From: CAZGKX01 sp964525945 | GTDB taxonomy: Bacteria > Pseudomonadota > Gammaproteobacteria > Legionellales > Legionellaceae | Length of the DNA: 10,913 nucleotides | Reading direction: 5' to 3' | Assembly: GCA_964525945.1 (NCBI GenBank) | Contig: CAZGKX010000069.1 | Location: 1 to 10,913, forward strand | Part shown: positions 6,267 through 10,913 of the stretch, piece after piece | Position numbering within the stretch: the stretch's first letter is position 1 | How the letters are laid out: each line of letters begins with the position of its first letter | The notes under the pieces: generated by a model | Told to the model about the DNA's origin: nothing | What the model saw: only the letters and a program-made list of their open reading frames with translations | Databases searched by the model: none | Program-made: the position numbers and the translations under genes

Positions 6267-7058
6267 CTACTTGAAGGAGCGAGCTGGGCTTTCACTTTCT
6301 GGAGAATTTGGCTCGCGCCCATTGCGCTGCTCAATGAATTTCGTCAAATACTCAATTCGCGTTGAATGAAAAGGATGTGTATCAAAAAAGGATTCTCCGG
6401 AGGAGGTAATGTATATCTTTTTAATGATTTCCATATCCTTGTCCTCATCGGAGTTACGATATTCAAGGTTTTCAGTCCGTACTTTTTCCAGACGTTGGAT
6501 AAAGCCTTTGATGTCTTTATTGCTCACATGTTCTGCAGCCGTTAAATCAGCTCTTTTTTCAGCGTAACGCAAGTACCCAATGATCGCTAAAAATGCATAA
6601 AGCGTTATAAAGCCGGGAGACATCCACAGGGCCTTCGGAGGAGTCACTATACCCTTTGTAAACGGATAACTTGCAGCACTGAGGATGGCTGATACGATAA
6701 GGGCATCATTGTATTTCGCGTGTGCAATCTCATGTGCTATCGCAAAATTTTTACTTGGTGCTTGCTCTATATCTTTCTCGAGTATAATCGACATGCTGTT
6801 GAAAACAGTTGGTCCATTAACGCCTTCAAAATGAGAGGAAGATTTGTTGGATGAATAGATTTTAATCGGTCGGTTTACGCCCATTTTTTGAGCTTGTTGA
6901 TTGACCTCATCGATGAGTTCTTTTGAGGCCGGCAATGTATTTTCTGGGGGAGTATATAAATTCTTCCCCTGACCATAAATTAGGTAAGCAGTCCCGGTAT
7001 ACGTAAGCACTTTATTCAATTTCGTGATGTTTTGCGTAAAAAATTGGTGGTATTGCAT
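6267..7058 (-). CDS. M48-type membrane zinc metallopeptidase
   Basis: This 263-aa protein carries the M48 (HtpX/Ste24-like) signature. It has AHEIAHAKYND with His109, Glu110 and His113, EKRADLTAAEH with Glu167 as third zinc ligand and Asp171, and the C-terminal DTHPFHSTRIEYL (226-238), the HPxxxxRI motif. Two hydrophobic segments, about 119-133 and 148-163, lie between the two zinc motifs and would anchor it in the inner membrane with the catalytic site on the cytoplasmic face, as in HtpX. The N-terminus lacks the usual HtpX transmembrane pair, having only a weakly hydrophobic stretch near 18-29. I chose ATG 7058 because GAAAGG precedes it by 9 nt. An in-frame TTG at 7085 would overlap the transcription start. 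The polar tail (245-263) is rich in Ser, Pro and Glu. A role in membrane-protein quality control is inferred from the family. Confidence 0.85.
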   Translation of the reverse strand: MQYHQFFTQNITKLNKVLTYTGTAYLIYGQGKNLYTPPENTLPASKELIDEVNQQAQKMGVNRPIKIYSSNKSSSHFEGVNGPTVFNSMSIILEKDIEQAPSKNFAIAHEIAHAKYNDALIVSAILSAASYPFTKGIVTPPKALWMSPGFITLYAFLAIIGYLRYAEKRADLTAAEHVSNKDIKGFIQRLEKVRTENLEYRNSDEDKDMEIIKKIYITSSGESFFDTHPFHSTRIEYLTKFIEQRNGREPNSPESESPARSFK

Positions 7059-7088
7059 GAGTCGGGCCCTTTCGGTTTTTTTCAAAAA

Positions 7089-7117
7089 ACTTTACACTTT
7101 GAGTATATTTTTGTCAA
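7089..7117 (-). promoter_or_regulatory. Promoter of the M48 peptidase gene
   Basis: A perfect TTGACA (7117-7112) and TAAAGT (7094-7089, 4 of 6) are separated by exactly 17 bp on the minus strand. Transcription would begin near 7082, leaving a leader of about 24 nt before ATG 7058. This is the best -35 box in the window. Confidence 0.5.
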
Positions 7118-7188
7118 GTTGAAAATGAGCCTAATCGGTGTATCATCGGTTAAAGTTTTTGTGCAGGTAATCAGTGGTAAATAAGCTA

Positions 7189-7295
7189 GTAGGGGATATC
7201 CAGAGTATGTTGCTGGTGTTTAGCCCTTACTTTTGGGGCCAGCATTTTTTGAAGGGGTTCTTGTTTTGCTATGTTGAAAAATATCAACATAGCAA
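7189..7295 (-). pseudogene. Chimeric remnant of a second M32 carboxypeptidase gene
   Basis: Three pieces of the M32 gene and leader occur here, in the same order and strand, with the DNA between them deleted. Positions 7189-7230 match about 5378-5418, including GATATCCAGA and TGTTTAGCC. Positions 7226-7256 match about 5792-5826, around GGGCCAGCATTTTTTGAAGG. Positions 7258-7295 match about 5977-6020, through the start-codon region into leader hairpin 2. The joints fall on short shared words such as TTACTT and GAAGG, suggesting microhomology deletions. No protein can be made from it. It follows the small exported-protein gene directly, which implies an ancestral order of small gene then M32. 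Confidence 0.75.
7266..7295 (-). repeat. Leader hairpin 2, copy 2
   Basis: TTGCTATGTTGA (7266-7277) and TCAACATAGCAA (7284-7295) form a perfect 12-bp stem with a 6-nt loop, 12 bp past the stop of the small exported-protein gene. It is the counterpart of 5990-6020 and keeps its pairing through a compensatory change. In this copy it can act as a 3'-end hairpin, though no T-tract follows. Confidence 0.6.
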
Positions 7296-7307
7296 GTAAG
7301 GAAAGGA

Positions 7308-7550
7308 TTAGTCTTGGGCTTCGCAGGTGATTTTTGTGCAATCACGGCAATTCTGAGCAGCGAATGCATACGCATTCGAGGCTGAATCTTGCTGTTTTGC
7401 CATTTTATCATCGGCATCTTTATCTGCTTGAACATCGCTGCTGCTGGCATTGGTGGTGCATATCCATTTAGAACCCATGTCTGTTGAAGAAGCAGCAAAC
7501 ACCGACGTTCCTAAAAATAAACCCAGCAGTATAGTTGTTATTTTTTTCAT
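7308..7550 (-). CDS. Small exported cysteine-containing protein
   Basis: This 80-aa precursor has a clear Sec signal peptide. MKKITTILLGLFLGTSVFA has the positive N-terminus, the hydrophobic core and a VFA cleavage site before Ala20. The mature protein of about 61 residues has four cysteines: Cys31 in KWICTTNASS, then Cys68, Cys71 and Cys76 in NCRDCTKITC. They could form two disulfides in the periplasm or outside the cell. The middle (42-60) is a polar, probably helical stretch. I associate proteins with SKWICTTNASS- and NCRDCTKITC-like ends with Legionella, but know no function for them. The start is firm: AAGGA lies 7 nt before ATG 7550. It is transcribed from the promoter and hairpin leader at 7575-7642, which was duplicated to the M32 gene. 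Confidence 0.85.
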   Translation of the reverse strand: MKKITTILLGLFLGTSVFAASSTDMGSKWICTTNASSSDVQADKDADDKMAKQQDSASNAYAFAAQNCRDCTKITCEAQD

Positions 7551-7574
7551 TGTTTCATCCTTGATAAGTGATTG

Positions 7575-7614
7575 ATCGTTGAATGGTTTTATTTTTATAA
7601 AACCATTCAACGAT
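7575..7614 (-). promoter_or_regulatory. Perfect 17-bp stem-loop at the 5' end of the small-protein transcript (hairpin 1, copy 2)
   Basis: ATCGTTGAATGGTTTTA (7575-7591) and its exact complement (7598-7614) enclose TTTTTA. Compared with copy 1 at 6024-6063, each arm differs at two positions. Every change is matched on the other arm (two A-T pairs became G-C pairs), while the loop is free to vary. It overlaps the -10 box, so it may be a leader structure or an operator. Confidence 0.7.
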
Positions 7615-7642
7615 TGTAGAGTAAAATGAACAATGTCGCCAA
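7613..7642 (-). promoter_or_regulatory. Promoter of the small exported-protein gene (copy 2)
   Basis: On the minus strand TTGGCG (7642-7637) and TACAAT (7618-7613) are separated by 18 bp, identical in boxes and spacing to the M32 promoter at 6062-6091. Confidence 0.6.
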
Positions 7643-7730
7643 CACTCGATGTTTTATTTATTAAAACACCTCTGAATTACCTGCAATCCATTATGTTGCT
7701 TGCGGGCTATGTTGATTATTGATTGAATTT

Positions 7731-7919
7731 CTAGATCGTAAAATTTGTTTGGGGCATAACTGTTGGAATAGCATCTCTTCTTAATGCTCTAAATTCTTCG
7801 ATGCTGTCAATAATTCGGTGAATATCCAATGCGCTGCCTTCGACATATACTCATGTTTTAGGAACATTACCTTCGTTTATATTAAAAAATTGCACATTCA
7901 TGCCTAAGTAAGCATTCAT
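7731..7919 (-). pseudogene. Short ORF interrupted by an in-frame TGA, unknown function
   Basis: ATG 7919 has a strong ribosome site (AGGTGA, 7 nt upstream). The frame reads MNAYLGMNVQFFNINEGNVP then KT, meets TGA at codon 23, and continues open as VYVEGSALDIHRIIDSIEEF and on through RALRRDAIPTVMPQTNFTI to TAG at 7731-7733. The part after the stop looks like real coding sequence: amphipathic, charged and ending cleanly. The likeliest explanation is a CGA (Arg) or TGG (Trp) codon turned into TGA in a gene of about 62 codons. I do not recognise the product. It is divergent from the kinase-like gene, and their 5' regions overlap. The remaining gap (7643-7730) holds the empty MITE site and nothing else I can identify. 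Confidence 0.5.
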
Positions 7920-7931
7920 CTAAAAATCACC

Positions 7932-7937
7932 TATAAT
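7932..7937 (+). promoter_or_regulatory. Putative -10 box of the kinase-like gene
   Basis: A perfect TATAAT lies 30 bp before the ATG at 7968, giving a leader of about 25 nt. The -35 region is weak. The hexamer lies just upstream of the divergent short ORF's ribosome site, so the two genes' control regions overlap. Confidence 0.4.
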
Positions 7938-7967
7938 GATCAATATAAGCCCTTGTTGGTTATTAAT

Positions 7968-9941
7968 ATGCCGATCTTTGATAAGGCGAAACAAAAAAAT
8001 ACTGTACGAGGTATAGAGGAATCACCCGACGCTAACATAGCGTGGTGGCAATATTTTCCGTTTTTCTCCCTGAAATCGGTTGCATTGCTTTCATTCGCTA
8101 AAAGCAATCCAAAGAGCAAGACAGTGAGCGCGCACGAAACCCATGTGAAATGCTGGGATGACACTACCAGTGGCCCGATTCCGGTCGTGGTAAAAATGAA
8201 TAAAGGGGGGAAAAGTGAGTCTTCAGAGTTAGAGGTGTATTTTGGGGACATTGCTAGCAGTCTCATCCCGGAGTTGACACCTAGGCAAGATTTTTTGATT
8301 GATGATGATAATAATGTCCTGGGCGTGGTTTCTCAAAATTTTAGTTATCAGTTAGCTAATAAGGTGGAACAAGGGGAAATTGTCTATCAAATTGGTGCAG
8401 GCAAGAATATTGGTGAATGGAGCGAGCACCTTCCGCAACCCGGAGACGATCGTGAAAAATTTCAAACTGACTGCAAAAATGGGTTGACTTTCCTCGCACG
8501 CGCGCCTTTATCCTTTGATAAACTACTGCAATTCCATAACCACTCAGACAGTAACGTTGAATTGGATATGGATTCATTGGCTGGTGTCTTAACAGCGTCT
8601 TATTTTCTCGAAGAAGATGATTTACATAAAGACAATATTGGTTTTTATGTAACAGAGCAAAAGGGTAAAAAAGTCGTTAAATTTTTTAAAATTGATCATG
8701 ATTTAATGTTTGCTGATAGCGTCATGTCGCATCGTGCTACCCGAGAAACAAGCGCATTTCTTGGGGCCGATGCATTTAAAGTCACGCTGGATGATTTAGA
8801 GAAGTTTCCTGACTTAGCAAATTCTAAAAACCATTACTGGCCAACCCAATACCGACCTATCACAGGTACGGGGAAAAAAGCGTACACCCGCAAAGAAGCA
8901 GAAGCTTTTAAAAAATTAAAAGATGATTCTAAATTCATTGAAGCAAAATGGAAATATTTTCTTCGATACAGTTTGTTGCCTCAATCGTTTTTCCAGAATG
9001 CATTGTCTGAGCATTTAGATGCTACCAATTCATACGATAATGCACAAACAACATTGATGGCCACGGCCTTGCATGAACGTATGGCTCAATTTAGGACAAT
9101 GTTGTTTTCATCCACAGAAATGTCAAATTATTTACAGAGGAATCCTTATTTACTTTCAACCATTAAAGACGAAATCATCTGTGAATTAACCGCGGAAAAG
9201 AAACAAACCATTGGAATGGAAATCGAACAGATTTTTGCTGGTATAGAAAATGCATTGAAAACAGATCCTACTTACACCGTAACCCGCTCTATTCATTTAG
9301 ACGCTTATTCGTTTAAAGCAAGTTCACCTCCTAGCAAAAAAGATGCCGATTCAGCCTTAGACGTCATTGCTACAAAATTAAATGGTGATGAATGCACTCC
9401 GGTTCAAAAATTTCAATTGAGTTGTATCGCCCAAGATATAGTAAACCATTTTCCGGAGAAAGAATGGGCAGAAAAAATCACACACTATAAAAATGAATAT
9501 TTAAAACCTACAACAATAAAGGATTTTCAGTCGTTTAAAGCAGCGGTTGATCATATACGAACAGCCCAACTTCCTCTTAAACAACAAAAAAATGAAGTTA
9601 TTGATTTATTAAATAAAGTAAAAAAGGATCTTTCAAAAGATGATCTTTTAAACATTCGAAAGGGGTTGAATAAAACGACGATGGACCCTTCATTAAAATT
9701 TTTGAGGCAATTAAACAGTGGGTTTTGGTTTTTACGATTAATGCGTCGAGGGTGGGAGGGATATGGGCCTAACCCCACATCTACGGTGGTGCAGATGCGT
9801 AAAGATATTGATCAACAATTGAATATTCTCAGGGTTCAAGACATACGAGATAAAATGAACAGTGCTCGTCAGAATTTCACGAATAAAAATGAGCCAGAGA
9901 ATGGTTCTAATCCTCAAAGAAAAGGCTCGCTAAATTTATGA
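7968..9941 (+). CDS. Atypical-kinase-like protein, candidate translocated effector
   Basis: This 657-aa protein is not one I can name. The N-terminal half carries kinase-like elements in the right order. They are VVVKMNKGG with Lys76 as a possible ATP-binding lysine, Glu87/Glu89 in the following helix, EEDDLHKDNIGFYV (215-228) resembling a catalytic loop (His220, Asp222, Asn223), and VKFFKIDHDLMF (237-248) where Asp243 or Asp245 could replace the DFG aspartate. The HxxN…IDxD spacing recalls HipA and phosphoinositide 3/4-kinase-like folds more than eukaryotic Ser/Thr kinases. The C-terminal half (about 320-630) is mainly helical and charged, with no motif I know. The tail is polar (NEPENGSNPQRKGSLNL). 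There is no signal peptide or convincing membrane span. ATG 7968 is preferred over an in-frame TTG at 7953; neither has a good ribosome site. A stand-alone large cytosolic kinase-like protein in this group suggests a type IVB effector, which is inference. Confidence 0.75.
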   Translation: MPIFDKAKQKNTVRGIEESPDANIAWWQYFPFFSLKSVALLSFAKSNPKSKTVSAHETHVKCWDDTTSGPIPVVVKMNKGGKSESSELEVYFGDIASSLIPELTPRQDFLIDDDNNVLGVVSQNFSYQLANKVEQGEIVYQIGAGKNIGEWSEHLPQPGDDREKFQTDCKNGLTFLARAPLSFDKLLQFHNHSDSNVELDMDSLAGVLTASYFLEEDDLHKDNIGFYVTEQKGKKVVKFFKIDHDLMFADSVMSHRATRETSAFLGADAFKVTLDDLEKFPDLANSKNHYWPTQYRPITGTGKKAYTRKEAEAFKKLKDDSKFIEAKWKYFLRYSLLPQSFFQNALSEHLDATNSYDNAQTTLMATALHERMAQFRTMLFSSTEMSNYLQRNPYLLSTIKDEIICELTAEKKQTIGMEIEQIFAGIENALKTDPTYTVTRSIHLDAYSFKASSPPSKKDADSALDVIATKLNGDECTPVQKFQLSCIAQDIVNHFPEKEWAEKITHYKNEYLKPTTIKDFQSFKAAVDHIRTAQLPLKQQKNEVIDLLNKVKKDLSKDDLLNIRKGLNKTTMDPSLKFLRQLNSGFWFLRLMRRGWEGYGPNPTSTVVQMRKDIDQQLNILRVQDIRDKMNSARQNFTNKNEPENGSNPQRKGSLNL

Positions 9942-10022
9942 CTTTTATGATCGCCGGTTATTGCTGCTGGCGAAAGAATTGTGTCTGTCGAAAATGGTCT
10001 ATAGTCGTTTCAATCGATGGGG

Positions 10023-10049
10023 TTGTCAAGGGATTGAACATAGTATGAT
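10023..10049 (+). promoter_or_regulatory. Putative rlpA promoter
   Basis: TTGTCA (10023-10028) and TATGAT (10044-10049) are 15 bp apart. An overlapping TATACT (10049-10054) is an alternative -10. Both place the start about 20-30 bp before the rlpA ATG at 10085. Confidence 0.35.
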
Positions 10050-10084
10050 ATACTAGAACCATTGGCACTTGATGTTATGAAAAA

Positions 10085-10504
10085 ATGAAGAAGATCATTA
10101 ATCGATTCATTACAGGGGTAATCCCCATGCTTCTGGTTGCGTGTACGCATCAGCAATCTAATAGTCCGGAACACTATGTGATCAGAGGGAAAACATACCA
10201 TGTTATGAAGTCTGCCAAACACTACAAAGCAAAAGGAGTGGCTTCTTGGTATGGATCACGGGCTCGGAATCAAAAAACATCGACCGGAGAGCGTTACAAC
10301 ATGTATGCGATGACCGCAGCGCATCCAACACTCCCGCTTGCTACCCGAGTACGGGTCAAAAATATGAAGAATGGCCGCTCGATTGTGGTTAGAATTAATG
10401 ATCGAGGTCCTTTTGTATCGAACAGACTCATTGATTTATCCTTTGCTGCTGCTAAAAAACTCGGTATAGATGGCATTGCCCCTGTTGAAATTGAAGTGAT
10501 TTGA
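10085..10504 (+). CDS. rlpA: RlpA-like septal lytic transglycosylase lipoprotein, short form
   Basis: RlpA cleaves denuded peptidoglycan glycan strands during septation. This 139-aa precursor has a lipoprotein signal ending in the lipobox LVAC (Cys20), so it should be lipid-anchored. The double-psi beta-barrel domain spans about residues 50-139: GVASWYG, TSTGERYNMYAMTAAHPTLP, TRVRVKNMKNGRSIVVRIND, RGPFVSNRLIDLS and AAAKKLGI. Glu69, His80 and Asp106 have the same relative spacing (11 and 37) as the catalytic-site residues I recall for Pseudomonas RlpA (E120, H131, D157). There is no C-terminal SPOR domain, so recruitment to septal denuded glycans must differ or be absent. The stop TGA closes the domain cleanly, so this is a naturally short version, not a visible truncation. 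The ribosome site is weak. It is codirectional with the kinase-like gene, 143 bp downstream, without a clear terminator between. Confidence 0.93.
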   Translation: MKKIINRFITGVIPMLLVACTHQQSNSPEHYVIRGKTYHVMKSAKHYKAKGVASWYGSRARNQKTSTGERYNMYAMTAAHPTLPLATRVRVKNMKNGRSIVVRINDRGPFVSNRLIDLSFAAAKKLGIDGIAPVEIEVI

Positions 10505-10832
10505 AATGATTGCCAGAGGCTACCGAAGATAACTCTTTGCCTACGTCCTGCGCTTTTTAAGCTTATTTTACACCTATAGCTCTAGCTGAGCGTAAAATAA
10601 TGCTTGTAATTTCAATAAATACCAAATATTATTTCAGACAGTATATTTAATTTACACGAATATTATGATTAATTTTAAAACAAATAAATCAGTGCATGTA
10701 GTGGTCATCGTGGTTTCTACGACGTGCGGCTGTTTTATTTTTTAAAATTAAAATGCCGCACCTCTTACGGGGTTGCGGTTTGTAACACTCTAAACGGCAC
10801 TCCTAGAAGGTCAATAAATAGGAGAGCTAAAA
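10505..10832 (+). other. Gene-free 328-bp region: structured AT-rich leader
   Basis: No coding sequence is supported here. It contains an inverted repeat with AAGCTTATTTTAC (10559-10571) against GTAAAATAATGCTT (10592-10605), one bulge. A candidate promoter TTGTAA (10604-10609) - 17 bp - TATTAT (10627-10632) follows, then a run of AT-rich DNA. There is a small stem TCGTG/TACGA (10708-10722) and a hairpin GTGCGGC (10724-10730) / GCCGCAC (10755-10761) around an A/T-only centre. The last 70 bases before the ribosome site are GC-richer. Long leaders of this shape can hold a riboswitch or attenuator, but I do not recognise a known class. Confidence 0.4.
10604..10632 (+). promoter_or_regulatory. Candidate promoter of the last gene
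   Basis: TTGTAA and TATTAT lie 17 bp apart. Transcription would start near 10639 and leave a leader of nearly 200 nt before the ATG at 10833. Confidence 0.35.
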
Positions 10833-10913
10833 ATGAGATGTTTCCCTTCTTTGTTAAGATCAACGTATCCTTGGATTATTTGGCTACTTTCTGCATGTTT
10901 TTTCTATTATAAA
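10833..10913 (+). CDS. N-terminus of a membrane protein (possible MFS transporter), cut by the window end
   Basis: A strong ribosome site, AGGAGAG ending 6 nt before ATG 10833, opens a frame that stays open for the 27 codons up to the end of the window. The visible residues contain a short basic start, then YPWIIWLLSACFFYYK, a first hydrophobic segment with aromatic borders. That pattern resembles the start of Legionella/Coxiella-type MFS transporters, which typically read like W-x-V-W-x-L-A-A-x-F-F-x-Y just before the first loop. A lipoprotein signal (LLSAC) is the alternative, but the cysteine is followed by FFYY, which is unusual after a lipobox. Any overlapping longer frame that begins upstream lacks a ribosome site. 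The family assignment is a guess from 27 residues; the start itself is well supported. Confidence 0.55.
   Translation, partial: MRCFPSLLRSTYPWIIWLLSACFFYYK

Noticed and set aside
7220..7498. Minus-strand open frame overlapping the small exported protein
   Set aside because: It is out of frame with the signal-peptide-bearing gene and runs into the M32 remnant, so it is a shadow.
5990..7642. CRISPR-like array from the repeated hairpins
   Set aside because: There are only two copies of each, about 1.5 kb apart and with genes between, so this is a segmental duplication and not an array.
7731..7919. TGA at codon 23 as selenocysteine
   Set aside because: No SECIS-like hairpin directly after the TGA is evident, and the context KT-stop-VYVEG does not match a redox-active site. 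A nonsense mutation is simpler.
9950..9975. Terminator after the kinase-like gene
   Set aside because: TCGCCGGT can pair with GCTGGCGA, but two pairs are wobbles and no T-tract follows.
10724..10912. Plus-strand open frame starting inside the leader hairpin
   Set aside because: It has no ribosome site and begins inside the GTGCGGC stem. The frame opened by AGGAGAG at 10833 is much better supported.

Overview
This looks like about 11 kb of chromosome from a gammaproteobacterium, most likely in the Legionella/Coxiella group (Legionellales). The evidence is the AT-rich intergenic DNA, housekeeping-type genes of gammaproteobacterial character (UPF0178/YaiI, M32 carboxypeptidase, RlpA, MATE), two solitary proteins that resemble host-directed effectors (one kinase-like, one papain-like), and a small cysteine-bearing exported protein of a kind I associate with Legionella. 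The taxonomic placement is inference. I see no tRNA, rRNA, CRISPR array, integrase or full insertion sequence.

Left part (1-2290): the window opens on the broken 3' end of a glycerophosphodiester phosphodiesterase gene. Next come a small minus-strand protein with a possible winged-helix C-terminus (236-520), an intergenic stem-loop, a Nudix hydrolase gene broken by a -1 frameshift (764-1202), and a separately promoted 342-aa protein with a YNLLGNNC motif like permuted-papain (PPPDE/LRAT-type) cysteine hydrolases and a very acidic tail (1262-2290).

Middle (2298-6091): three minus-strand genes follow, UPF0178/YaiI (2298-2756), a MATE-family exporter (2979-4328) and a zinc carboxypeptidase of family M32 (4486-5973). 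An 86-bp repeat with 12-bp inverted ends separates the first two.

Duplicated region (5973-7642): this is the most informative part. The promoter and leader of the M32 gene (6024-6091) are paralogous to the promoter and leader of a small exported cysteine protein gene (7308-7550). Each copy has a TTGGCG-18-TACAAT promoter followed at once by a perfect 17-bp stem-loop. All four differences between the two stems are compensatory. Downstream of the small gene lies a chimeric remnant of the M32 gene with two internal deletions, again with a covarying second hairpin. The simplest reading is an ancestral unit of promoter, hairpin 1, small exported protein, hairpin 2, M32 that was duplicated, with each copy then losing a different gene. 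An 89-bp MITE-like element with 18-bp perfect inverted ends and a 7-bp target duplication sits in one copy (6109-6197), and the other copy preserves the empty site. An M48-type membrane metallopeptidase (6267-7058) lies between the copies.

Right part (7731-10913): a short minus-strand ORF is interrupted by an in-frame TGA. It lies back to back with a 657-aa protein carrying atypical-kinase-like loops (DLHKDN and KIDHD), a candidate translocated effector. A short RlpA lipoprotein without a SPOR domain follows. The window ends, after a structured AT-rich leader, on the first 27 codons of a membrane protein, perhaps an MFS transporter.
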